The translations under genes were made by a program, and so were the position numbers. The notes under the pieces are model-generated. The model was not told the DNA's origin, searched no databases, and saw only the letters and a list, made by a program, of their open reading frames with translations. 12,549 nt of DNA. It comes from Deltaproteobacteria bacterium (GTDB taxonomy: Bacteria > Desulfobacterota > Desulfarculia > Adiutricales > Adiutricaceae). Positions 1 to 8,331 of this stretch are shown piece after piece; within the stretch, counting starts at the first letter, position 1; each line of letters starts with the position of its first letter. The DNA is taken from the NCBI GenBank assembly GCA_031278795.1, contig JAITJT010000033.1, positions 1-12,549 on the forward strand, given 5' to 3'.

Positions 1-825
1 GAATCGGGTCGAAAATATAAGCTAGTTTACATAATCTCCATTATCGGACATTATTATTATATGAAGCTATGCTCTTTGAGCCTCATTTTAATTTATGTGA
101 CTTAGCTGTATTTTGACCATTTTCAAGCTGTTTTCCGCTGATATTTCTTCAAATCTCACGAAATCTATACCCCCTCTTCCCTTTCCTGAAAATAAAAAAC
201 TTTTTTTACAGGTTCTGACAAATAAGCTAAGACAATTGATTTATCTTTCCCCTTAGGTCCATACTACCAAAGATTCGATGCTATATGTCATATTGGGCTG
301 GAATAGCTGCTTTGCCGCTAAATATTACAGGGACAATTGAATATTTTACCTCAGAGAACTGTCGGTGTGTGAGTTTGCCAGGCAAATCAAGGATATATTA
401 TCTGGTTATATAATATGCTAAAAAGGCAAAAAGCATAACTATAGATAGCTAAAATTGAATTTATCATGTTAAAAAAAATATGAAGACTCTATATATAATA
501 AAGAATAAAAATTATATTTATATAGATTTTAAAGTATATTTTAAGCATAAAAAGTTGTTTATGGTTTTATAAAGTCTTTTTAAATTTATAATAGATATTT
601 TTAGGCAAAATAATCCAATTTATCGTTTTAAAAATTCATTATAATAGTACTAAAAGAATAAAAAGTTATCATATATATTTTATTAGCTTTATTGACAAAT
701 AAATTTTCAAGATATTATTTTTTTAATCTAAAATATATTTATTTGGCTTATAAAATTTTTGAGAATTGCCGTATTATCAAGCGATTATCTTAAAAATGGA
801 GAAAATACTTTTTTAATCCAATTTC

Positions 826-853
826 TTGACAATTTTTTTTTATTTGATAAAAT
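826..853 (+). promoter_or_regulatory. Candidate sigma70-type promoter
   Basis: A perfect TTGACA (826-831) is followed after 16 bases by TAAAAT (848-853), five of six matches to the -10 consensus. Transcription from here would run through the GGGG/CCCC hairpin array into the autotransporter gene with a leader of roughly 475 nt. The surroundings are so AT-rich that a chance match is a real possibility. A second similar pair, TTGACA at 692-697 and TATTAT at 713-718 with a 15-base spacer, lies upstream. Confidence 0.4.
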
Positions 854-939
854 TATATAAGTGAAAACTTCCGATTAAAATAGATTTTTAAATGTAAATT
901 TTGATTCGTTTCTGAAATAACAATGTGATCACGTATTTC

Positions 940-1059
940 AGGGGTACACTCCCCTTCCTCTCTCCACTCGTGCGGGGTTAAAAGCCCCGTTCCTCCTCCA
1001 CTCGTGCGGGGTTAATAGCTCCGTTCCTCTCTCCATTGTTATGGGGTTACTATACCCCT
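940..1059 (+). repeat. Degenerate ~34-bp tandem repeat of short hairpins
   Basis: The clearest copies start at 962 and 996 and share the motif CTCCACTCGTGCGGGGTT; a third, more diverged copy starts at 1031. The period is 34 to 35 bases. Each unit carries a GGGG...CCCC mini-hairpin: 940-944/951-955, 973-977/985-989, 1007-1011/1019-1023 (one G-T pair) and 1043-1047/1054-1058. The array is GC-rich within a very AT-rich region. With no unrelated spacers between copies it is not a CRISPR array. Its function is unknown; it would lie in the 5' leader of the autotransporter mRNA if the promoter at 826 is used. Confidence 0.7.
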
Positions 1060-1336
1060 ATCCACACTCCACCAGTATTATATTTTTTGACACCCCTACC
1101 CTCACTCCAAACATGTGGGTCAGGCTATTTTTGCACATATTCCTAAATGATATGGTGCTTACCACCTTCATAACTCACTCAAGCGACATTAGGATTATGT
1201 CTACCCTGCCCTCGCTGATTAATTATAGCTAAACCTGAGCAACACTTAGGTGCATTTCGATTTTTTCAGTGGAATTTATTTAGTCGTTGTACTAAAGAAA
1301 ACATATAACATATAGAGAGATATTGGAGGTAGTTTT

Positions 1337-4300
1337 ATGCAAAGCGTCATAGGCTTGCTCTGTAGAAATGACAGAAGCATTTATAAACAATCACATTTCT
1401 TAACTTTAATATTATCCTTAGTTTTCTCGCTAGTTTTAGCGATAAACACAAACGACATCAGTGCCCAAACAGAAATAGATGTCTCAAATGTAGTTACACC
1501 CGATCCGGCAGATAACGCAAATAGCGGACTTGTCACACCTCCGTCGGGTTCACTCACTTCAGGAAACAATCTGACATTTGATGAAGTGAATACCGGCAAT
1601 TCTCTCTATGATTTCTCTGTTACCGCAGGGTTTTCTGATTCAAATGGCAGAGTGTACAATAACATATTAGATTTACTCACGGTACCTTCGGGTATTGGAG
1701 ACTGTTCAGATTCATGTCATGGATCAGCTTATGGCGGTTGGTCATCCGGCGGTCAAGTTGACACTAACACAGTAAAAATTGAATACGACGGTTCAAATCT
1801 TGCGTATATTATGAATCAGGTAATAGGCGGGGAATCGCTTGGAACCAATGTTAAAGTATCTGGAAATACTGTAACAATTGCTAACGTCATGACAGGTACA
1901 ATAATAGGTGGAAGAAACAAAGGATCTGGTAATGTTGAACAAAACACCATCACTATAAATGCAGGAACAGTTGTTGACTCAGCTGGAGCTGACAATTATA
2001 TAAGAGGTGGAGATGCAGCAAATGGTAGTGCTATAGGAAACAGCATAACGATCACAAGTGATACAGATGCTTTTGATTTTCAAGGAACCACCATATCAGA
2101 CATAACAGCAGGTTATGTCCACACTGGTGGAAACGCGACAGGAAACTCAATAACAATTACTAACAATGATTCCTCAAACACTATTTCAATTGATAAGGCG
2201 GATGTCGTAGCTGGTTACGTTGGTGGCGGTGGAAATGCTCAATCCAATACAGTTACTATCACCGGTGCTCATATAGATATTAAGGCGGATGGAACTAATT
2301 TTACATACGGAAACATCTACGGAGGCAAAGTCACTGGCGGAGACGCTATAGTGGGCGGGGGTGATGATACTGGAAACAAGGTGCTTATTGATGGGATTAA
2401 AGTAGATTCCGCGGCAGAAACATTTTTAGTAAACGGCAATGTTTACGCGGGAGTTGCAGATGTCGGTACCAATACAGCAACTGTTAGTAATAACAGCGTG
2501 GAAATAAAAAATATCAAAGCAGGTTCAGGGACTATGTTCAACGTGGCGGGCGGAACCCTGGAAACAGGAAGTTCCTCAAGCACAGCCACAAACAACACTG
2601 TTGTCGTCTCTAATGTTGAAGCCTATGATGCATACGGCATGTTTGTAGGTGGTTTAACTAAAGTTCAAGGAACAACTGTTTCTCAGAACACGGTTACAGT
2701 AAATGAAGCCGCAAATGTTTTTTCCATATCAGGCGGGTATGTATGGTATGGAACTAATGCCACCGCAACTGACAATACGATTATTTTTCAAGGCGCGAGA
2801 GTTCAGTATGCTTATGGAGGTTTCGCCTCTTCAGGAACCGCTTCGAACAACCATGTTATTATCGAAAGCGGAGAGAATAATATTGGTGAGTTGCACGCTT
2901 TTGGTGATTTGCTTATTAAAGATGGCACCAATACAATTCTTACTTTTGGAGAAACAAATACAATTGTAATTAATGGTGGAACAAATTATTTCCAAAGCAT
3001 GGCTGTAGTTGGACCGGGTACAGGTGACTGCGGAATATGCATAAACGGTGGAGTTGTGAACCATACTTACAGCATTAACGCTGGTACACAAAATATCGTT
3101 TTGCAAAAAGGCGTCCTAAAAATGTCTGATGCCGGTTCTGGAAATCCCCTTGAGATCAACGCGGCAAACTTATCCATTTCAAATGGTGGTTTATTGACAT
3201 TGGACTATGATGTCAAAATAAACGCTCCTTTGACTTTTGGGGACAATGCTACAATTAATATCGCCACACACAACCTGGATCTAACAAAATCAAATATTCA
3301 TATAGGCAAAAACGCCGTACTACAAATCACAAAAGATGACACAAAACAAGGTCTTGCGGATGTAACAGGCGCTACCATTGACGGTGACCATGTAGAGGTT
3401 GAACTAACAGGCGATTTCAAAGAAGGAGATTTGTTAGTTAAAGGCGTCACCCCAGGTGATGTTTCCCATTTCTACCATAGTGGATACTTCTTCACCACCG
3501 TTGACCCCAGTAGCGGTGGAGTTGACCCTCCCAGCGGCGGTGATAAACCCAGTGGAGGCGATACACCCAGCGGAGGTGATACACCCAGCGGCGGTGATAA
3601 ACCCAGTGGAGGCGATACACCCAGCGGAGGTGATACACCCAGTGGAGGTGATACACCCAGTGGAGGCGATACGCCCAGTGGCGGCGATACACCCAGTGGA
3701 GGCGATACGCCCAGCGGTGGCGATACGCCCAGCGGCGGCGATACACCCAGCGGCGGCGATACACCCAGTGGCGGTGATACGCCCAGTGGAGGTGATACAC
3801 CCAGCGGAGGTGATACACCCAGTGGAGGCGATACGCCCAGTGGTGGCGATACACCCAGCGGAGGTGATACACCCAGTGGAGGCGATACGCCCAGTGGCGG
3901 CGATACACCCAGTGGAGGCGATACGCCCAGTGGAGGCGATACGCCCAGCGGCGGCGATACACCCAGCGGCGGCGATACGCCCAGTGGCGGTGATACACCC
4001 AGTGGCGGTGATACACCCAGTGGCGGTGATACACCCAGTGGCGGCGATACACCCAGCGGCGGCGATACACCCAGCGGCGGCGATACACCCAGTGGCGGCG
4101 ATACGCCCAGTGGCGGCGATACACCCAGCGGCGGTGATACCCCCAGTGGTGGCATTACCCCCAGTGGAGGTGGTGGCATGATCATTGACCATGAGTACAG
4201 CGCGGCTAGCATGCATCAGGAAATTTTAGATTTGGTTGACACCCATTCCTTGATTCTCACTCCAAATATCGCGAACGCGGTCTCTCTAGTTGAAAGAGTA

Positions 4301-5371
4301 TCCAAAAGCGCGCCTAAGTCAGAGCTAACTAAAATACTCTACAGAATAATCACGGATCTTCACAATGTTCCCATCGACGTTGAAGAGACTATATCTCAGC
4401 TAATTGGGGAATCACTATTGGAAGTTCATCACGCCGTAAACGATGTCGCTGGCAAGGCTCAGGGCATGGTAAACGGCAGGCTCGACAAGATAAGATCCAA
4501 CGGCATGCTTCCACCATCCTCCGGCGCAGATGACCCAAAGAATCACATTTGGGTTGGAACCTTTGGAACCTGGGCGAGACAGAAAGCCCGTGGAGTCTAT
4601 AATGGCTATAAATACGATAGCTGGGGCGTGTCCATCGGCTACGACAGACAAATAGCCTCCATTGAAGGCCTCCTCTTGGGTATCAATGGAACCTTCGCGA
4701 AAGGTAAACTTAAAACGGATCACGAGCTGACTTCAGTCGACCTCGATTCTATGAGCGGCACCGTGTATGGAAGCTACACTTTCCACAACATGTTCTTTGT
4801 GGATCTGAGCGTCTCTTTCGCCCGCAGCAAGAGCGATTACAGTATCCAGCTCATCCACGGCGGCCATAAGACCGGTAGTTTCGATACCGACACCACGCAG
4901 ATTGGCTTTAGGACAGGATTTATATTTAACGCGGGTTCAATTAAGATTACCCCATCAGTGGGAGTGAGGCACACGAGATACACCCAGAAGTCATTCACGG
5001 AGACAGTATACGATTCATTCCATCCTGCCAACGTCTTTGACGCCGCCTCCGACTCTTTCGTGGAGATTCCCATTGAGATCACATTCGCGGGAACCTATGA
5101 CACGGGCTCCGTGAAGATTACCCCGGAGTTATCCGTGGGCTTCACCAGCATGGTCAAGCGCCCCAAGAACAGTTTCTCAGTGGGTTTCGCGGGCTCTTCC
5201 TACCGGGCTGAAATCGTCGGGCCCCAGCCTGATAGGAATTCCTTCCAGGCTGGCCTGGGCCTTAAGATTGAAACCCCAAGCAACGTTGAGGTTTTCCTGG
5301 AGTATGACGCTGGGTTCGCGAAGAGCTTCACCGAGCACAGGCTCTCCGCGGGCATAGGTTATTACTTTTAA
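1337..5371 (+). CDS. Autotransporter (type Va) surface protein with PSGGDT stalk
   Basis: This 1344-residue protein has every part of a classical autotransporter. Residues 1-45 are a signal peptide with a long hydrophobic core, probably cut near ISAQ/TEID. Residues about 46-720 are the passenger, built from irregular units of the form N-x-V/I-T-I/V separated by Gly-rich turns, which suggests a beta-solenoid adhesin; no protease or lipase catalytic motif is seen. Residues 732-947 are a hexapeptide stalk (see repeat). A helical linker (about 960-1055) leads to a barrel of about 274 residues (1071-1344) that starts with IWVGTFGTWAR and ends in GIGYYF, the C-terminal Phe expected for BAM recognition. 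TGGAGGT at 1324-1330 supports the ATG. The mature protein has just four Cys, at 123, 127, 565 and 568. Sampled G/C content is lower in the passenger than in the barrel. Likely role: adhesion or surface display; the ligand is unknown. Confidence 0.93.
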   Translation: MQSVIGLLCRNDRSIYKQSHFLTLILSLVFSLVLAINTNDISAQTEIDVSNVVTPDPADNANSGLVTPPSGSLTSGNNLTFDEVNTGNSLYDFSVTAGFSDSNGRVYNNILDLLTVPSGIGDCSDSCHGSAYGGWSSGGQVDTNTVKIEYDGSNLAYIMNQVIGGESLGTNVKVSGNTVTIANVMTGTIIGGRNKGSGNVEQNTITINAGTVVDSAGADNYIRGGDAANGSAIGNSITITSDTDAFDFQGTTISDITAGYVHTGGNATGNSITITNNDSSNTISIDKADVVAGYVGGGGNAQSNTVTITGAHIDIKADGTNFTYGNIYGGKVTGGDAIVGGGDDTGNKVLIDGIKVDSAAETFLVNGNVYAGVADVGTNTATVSNNSVEIKNIKAGSGTMFNVAGGTLETGSSSSTATNNTVVVSNVEAYDAYGMFVGGLTKVQGTTVSQNTVTVNEAANVFSISGGYVWYGTNATATDNTIIFQGARVQYAYGGFASSGTASNNHVIIESGENNIGELHAFGDLLIKDGTNTILTFGETNTIVINGGTNYFQSMAVVGPGTGDCGICINGGVVNHTYSINAGTQNIVLQKGVLKMSDAGSGNPLEINAANLSISNGGLLTLDYDVKINAPLTFGDNATINIATHNLDLTKSNIHIGKNAVLQITKDDTKQGLADVTGATIDGDHVEVELTGDFKEGDLLVKGVTPGDVSHFYHSGYFFTTVDPSSGGVDPPSGGDKPSGGDTPSGGDTPSGGDKPSGGDTPSGGDTPSGGDTPSGGDTPSGGDTPSGGDTPSGGDTPSGGDTPSGGDTPSGGDTPSGGDTPSGGDTPSGGDTPSGGDTPSGGDTPSGGDTPSGGDTPSGGDTPSGGDTPSGGDTPSGGDTPSGGDTPSGGDTPSGGDTPSGGDTPSGGDTPSGGDTPSGGDTPSGGDTPSGGDTPSGGITPSGGGGMIIDHEYSAASMHQEILDLVDTHSLILTPNIANAVSLVERVSKSAPKSELTKILYRIITDLHNVPIDVEETISQLIGESLLEVHHAVNDVAGKAQGMVNGRLDKIRSNGMLPPSSGADDPKNHIWVGTFGTWARQKARGVYNGYKYDSWGVSIGYDRQIASIEGLLLGINGTFAKGKLKTDHELTSVDLDSMSGTVYGSYTFHNMFFVDLSVSFARSKSDYSIQLIHGGHKTGSFDTDTTQIGFRTGFIFNAGSIKITPSVGVRHTRYTQKSFTETVYDSFHPANVFDAASDSFVEIPIEITFAGTYDTGSVKITPELSVGFTSMVKRPKNSFSVGFAGSSYRAEIVGPQPDRNSFQAGLGLKIETPSNVEVFLEYDAGFAKSFTEHRLSAGIGYYF
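3530..4177 (+). repeat. 18-bp coding tandem repeat (PSGGDT hexapeptide)
   Basis: There are 36 in-frame 18-bp units encoding residues 732-947: 34 PSGGD(T/K) units, then PSGGIT and PSGGGG. Lys replaces Thr only in units 1 and 4. Among the 34 canonical units Pro is always CCC and Asp always GAT. All other differences are silent third-base changes in Ser (AGC/AGT), both Gly codons and Thr. Units 1-3 and 4-6 are identical, showing a 54-bp segmental duplication, and units 8-10 match 20-22. The stalk joins the passenger to the helical linker and barrel and is probably an extended, flexible or spacer segment. Because the period is a multiple of three, gain or loss of units keeps the reading frame. 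Confidence 0.97.
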
Positions 5372-5403
5372 ATAATCTAGCGTAAACTCTTGCGCCTTAT
5401 CAT

Positions 5404-5436
5404 AATGGGCCTCTCTTCTGGAGAGGCCCATTTTTT
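5404..5436 (+). terminator. Rho-independent terminator of the autotransporter gene
   Basis: The stem TGGGCCTCTC (5406-5415) pairs perfectly with GAGAGGCCCA (5421-5430) around a five-base loop, and two flanking A-T pairs extend it. A run of six T follows at 5431-5436. It starts 33 bases after the stop codon, so the autotransporter appears to be transcribed as a single gene. The A-residues on the left arm are too few to make it a convincing bidirectional terminator. Confidence 0.93.
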
Positions 5437-5724
5437 CTTATTCCTAAAATTAGGTTGCCACAATCTTTTTGAAAAAATTTATTAGCCTCATTGGAAAATT
5501 CCCAGATTTTTGTGCCCCCCTAAAATTTAGCTATAAATACAGCCTAAGTATGTCACCATAGCTTGTTAAAAAATTTATATTTATGTAAAAATATCTAATT
5601 AGCATATTTAATAAACTTATTATGAATATAAAATTATAATTTATTCTTTTTTTACAATCAAACCACCCACCACACAGCCTCTACTTCCTCTCAACTCCAA
5701 ATAATTTTTAGCCAAAAAAATTTT

Positions 5725-5753
5725 TTGTTGTGATATACTTTGACAGTTGTAAT
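5725..5753 (+). promoter_or_regulatory. Weak candidate sigma70-type promoter for the TPR gene
   Basis: TTGTTG (5725-5730) and TGTAAT (5748-5753) are separated by 17 bases. Both boxes are imperfect. A perfect TTGACA at 5740-5745 overlaps but has no good -10 box at the right distance. If real, the leader would be roughly 330 nt. Chance matches are common in sequence this AT-rich. Confidence 0.25.
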
Positions 5754-5916
5754 CTAGCTGACTTGGAATCTTTCCGTCCGCAATAAGTAGCGAAACTTTT
5801 AGGATTACTCAGTCTGTTCAAATTATATGCTTAAATTACCCCTAAAAATATCAAGTGATATTGTTATTTTCGCGTGCAATCAACACATTTTCTGCTACTT
5901 ATATTTTTCAAATCAG

Positions 5917-5944
5917 CGCTAAAAAACGCTAAACATGCGCTAAA
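5917..5944 (+). promoter_or_regulatory. Three phased CGCTAAA direct repeats, possible operator
   Basis: CGCTAAA occurs at 5917-5923, 5927-5933 and 5938-5944, with starts 10 and 11 bases apart, so all three copies face the same side of the helix. They lie about 145 bases before the TPR gene start. Such an arrangement is typical of sites bound by tandem response-regulator dimers, but no specific regulator can be named. The three copies could also be chance. Confidence 0.35.
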
Positions 5945-6087
5945 TTAAAGACTTTCACGGATCTATACTTTTCAAAGATCATGCGATAATTTCTTTTTAC
6001 ACCGGGCAATAACAATACCTTTTTTAAATCATTGGATTAGTTATTTTTCACGCTTCCTTTATGGCAAATGGAGGGATTTAGTAAACA

Positions 6088-8319
6088 ATGTATCGCTTAA
6101 ATTTAAAAACGACAATGCCTGTTGTCTTTCTCATATTAATGTTTCTCTTATGGGCATATCCTTTGGCCCTTAGAGCCCAGGAAGTCTCGCAGGCACCTGT
6201 TACAGAAGAAGAAACTCCCCCGCGAGCCCCGGTCGCACCCTCCCCTACCGACCAAGCCCAAGTTGCCAAAGAGGAGCCCAGTAAAGAGACAAGCCAGCCG
6301 CAGAGCCAAGAGCCAAGCCAGGGTACCCAGACGCCCGCCCCCACGGATAACCCGCCAGAGGCAACCCCACAGAAAGCTCAAGGTGAAGCTACTCCGGACA
6401 ATAGCCCTGAGAAGACAATTGCCAAGGACGCGAATCCGAACACAGCGGACAAGGATCTCCCTGCTGGCGCCACCGGCTCTAAAGAAGATCTAGATAATCT
6501 TAACGCAGCTGCCTTGGATTTCTACAAAAAAGGAATCTATTCCCAGGCCAAGGACAAGTACAAGGAGGCCTCTGACTTGGCCGAAAGCATCTACGGCCCC
6601 CAAAACACTATCACTCTGGAGAGTAAGATCCTCTACAACCGGGCGCTCCTCAAGGCGGGCTACCACCCGGAGTCCATAAAATATTCTGAGGAGCTCTTAC
6701 CCACAGTGGAGAGGGAGCTGCCCCAGGACTCCCACCTGCGGCTTTTGCTCCAAGAGATTTTGGGCCTGGGCTATCTCTACGACGACGAGGACCAGGTGGC
6801 GCACGACTATTTTGAGAAGCTCTCTAGCGCGAGAGTTAGCCAACTGGGGAAGAACCACCCGGACACCTTGATTGCCCAGAGGATACTCTACGTTACTAAG
6901 AGGGCTTTGAAGACCCTGGAACCCCAGGACCTAGACACCCTAGAGGGAATCTTAGACGAGCAGATCCAGGTAAGTGGAGCAGACGATCCGGAAACCTTGG
7001 AGACCAAGTTCCAGCTGGCCTTCGCGACATTGCTCTTGACCCCGGACGGGGAATTTAAAGGAGACGTGGAGAAGAAGGTTCTGGGGCTACTTAAGGAAAC
7101 CTTGGACGAAAGAAAGAAGCTCTACGGAGACATTCATCCGGATGTCTCGGAAACCATTAGCGCCTACGCCTTCATAGACGAAAGGGAGGGAAAGATTGAT
7201 GATGCTATAAAGACCCTCGATCAGGTAATGGACATAGAGGCCAAAACCCTAGGGCCCGATCACCCCTGGTCGGTTAACTCCTACCTCATGGTATCCTTCC
7301 TCTATAAAAACGAAGGCAAATACCAAGATGCCCTCAAGTACCTGGATAAGGCCGTAAACTCCAGACTGAACTTCTATGGAGGCGAGACCATCCATAGCAT
7401 TGACGCTAGGCATCTGGAGGCCGAGCTCTACTTCAACGAGTTAAACGATCCGGACCAGGCCTTGGAGATATTGCAGTTCATCTTTGACTGGAAGGAGAAG
7501 AACCTAGGGGAGGATAACGCCAGCACCTTAAACACCCTAGTCCACATGGCGGACATCCACGAGACCTTAGGAAACTTCGAGACCTCCCTGGGGATTTACA
7601 ATAGGCTACTTAAGACCAGAATGACCGTCCTGGGCGCTGACCACCAGGACACCTTGCTCATAAGTAGCCGCCTGGCCTACCACCAGTTCCTCCAAGGAAA
7701 TCTCCAGAAGGCCCAGCCCCTCTATGAGGAGCTCTTACAAAAATACATAGAAACTTTGGGCCCGGAGCACGACGACACCTTGGAGACCAAGGTGGCCCTG
7801 GGCGCCATCTACGCCAACAACGACAACAGCGAAAAGGCCAGAGACCTACTTGAGAGCACTCTCTTGGACTTCACTAGACTTAAAGGCCCTCTGGCTCCGG
7901 ACACCTTGAGGACCAAGTCCTACCTGGCCACTATCTATGACAACCTTGGAGACACCCCCAAGGCCATCCAATACGCCTCCGACGTGCTCAAGTCCCGGGA
8001 GAATAGACTGGGAGACAAGCACTCGGACACGGTGTACTCCAGGTATCAGCTGGCCGGCCTCTACATGTCCGGAAAGGACTACCAAAACGCGGCCAAGCAG
8101 CTGGAAGTGCTGGTGGGGAACCAGTCCGAGCTCTTTGGGCCCTATGACCCCAGAACCACCTACTCCAGATTCGACCTGGCCACGGCCTACAAGAACTCCG
8201 ACCAAAAGACCAAGGCCAAGGACACCTTCTTTTCACTTCTAAAAGACGTGGAACGCATCTACGGCCCCAATGACCCGCTCACCACCAAAATCCGCAACGA
8301 GCTCGCCCTGGTCTTCTAA
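6088..8319 (+). CDS. Exported TPR-repeat protein (kinesin-light-chain-like repeats)
   Basis: This 743-residue protein starts with a signal peptide (residues 1-30; cleavage likely after ALRA, before QEVS), so it is exported; no lipobox Cys is present. Residues about 31-130 are a low-complexity Pro/Gln/Glu/Thr/Lys linker, probably disordered. From about residue 131 to the C-terminus run tetratricopeptide units of about 42-45 residues. They are of the TPR_10/TPR_12 type, joined by about 13 motifs such as LGPDHPWSV, LGADHQDTL and YGPNDPLTT. No enzymatic domain is visible, so a protein-protein scaffold in the periplasm or at the surface is the likely role. GGAGGG at 6070-6075 is 12 bases before the ATG, rather far; no better in-frame start exists because a TAG lies at 6079-6081. 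No terminator is seen in the 12 bases before the convergent queA end. The partner is unknown. Confidence 0.88.
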   Translation: MYRLNLKTTMPVVFLILMFLLWAYPLALRAQEVSQAPVTEEETPPRAPVAPSPTDQAQVAKEEPSKETSQPQSQEPSQGTQTPAPTDNPPEATPQKAQGEATPDNSPEKTIAKDANPNTADKDLPAGATGSKEDLDNLNAAALDFYKKGIYSQAKDKYKEASDLAESIYGPQNTITLESKILYNRALLKAGYHPESIKYSEELLPTVERELPQDSHLRLLLQEILGLGYLYDDEDQVAHDYFEKLSSARVSQLGKNHPDTLIAQRILYVTKRALKTLEPQDLDTLEGILDEQIQVSGADDPETLETKFQLAFATLLLTPDGEFKGDVEKKVLGLLKETLDERKKLYGDIHPDVSETISAYAFIDEREGKIDDAIKTLDQVMDIEAKTLGPDHPWSVNSYLMVSFLYKNEGKYQDALKYLDKAVNSRLNFYGGETIHSIDARHLEAELYFNELNDPDQALEILQFIFDWKEKNLGEDNASTLNTLVHMADIHETLGNFETSLGIYNRLLKTRMTVLGADHQDTLLISSRLAYHQFLQGNLQKAQPLYEELLQKYIETLGPEHDDTLETKVALGAIYANNDNSEKARDLLESTLLDFTRLKGPLAPDTLRTKSYLATIYDNLGDTPKAIQYASDVLKSRENRLGDKHSDTVYSRYQLAGLYMSGKDYQNAAKQLEVLVGNQSELFGPYDPRTTYSRFDLATAYKNSDQKTKAKDTFFSLLKDVERIYGPNDPLTTKIRNELALVF

Positions 8320-8331
8320 TCCTACCCCTTA

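Larger units (their letters stand above)
1..1336. other. AT-rich region without a recognisable gene
   Basis: No credible gene is visible in this stretch. The first 102 bases are open in frame 1 from the window edge to a TAG, and could be the last 33 codons of an upstream gene, but I recognise no family in the translation. A 42-codon ATG frame at 285-413 and a 63-codon ATG frame at 1041-1232 lack a Shine-Dalgarno sequence and have unconvincing composition. Positions about 420-900 are extremely AT-rich. The stretch does hold promoter-like sequences and a hairpin array, listed separately. It probably serves as the upstream regulatory and leader region of the autotransporter gene, but decayed sequence is equally possible. 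Confidence 0.6.
5437..6087. other. AT-rich intergenic region upstream of the TPR gene
   Basis: No gene of plausible size or start is visible on either strand. The stretch contains a possible promoter (5725-5753) and three helically phased CGCTAAA repeats (5917-5944), listed separately. No RNA gene is recognised. Confidence 0.6.

Noticed and set aside
285..413. 42-codon ATG frame in the left AT-rich region
   Set aside because: It has no Shine-Dalgarno and no family resemblance, and ends in sequence of random character.
925..932. GTGATCAC palindrome as a CRP/FNR-type site
   Set aside because: The half sites abut without the required central spacing, so it does not fit those operators.
940..1059. 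CRISPR array
   Set aside because: The period is only 34-35 bases with no unique spacers, and no cas genes are present.
3434..4216. Long open frames on both strands across the hexapeptide repeat (up to 260 codons)
   Set aside because: The 18-bp period is a multiple of three, so frames free of stops stay open across the whole array. Their products are monotonous repeats, and the + frame of the autotransporter explains the DNA.
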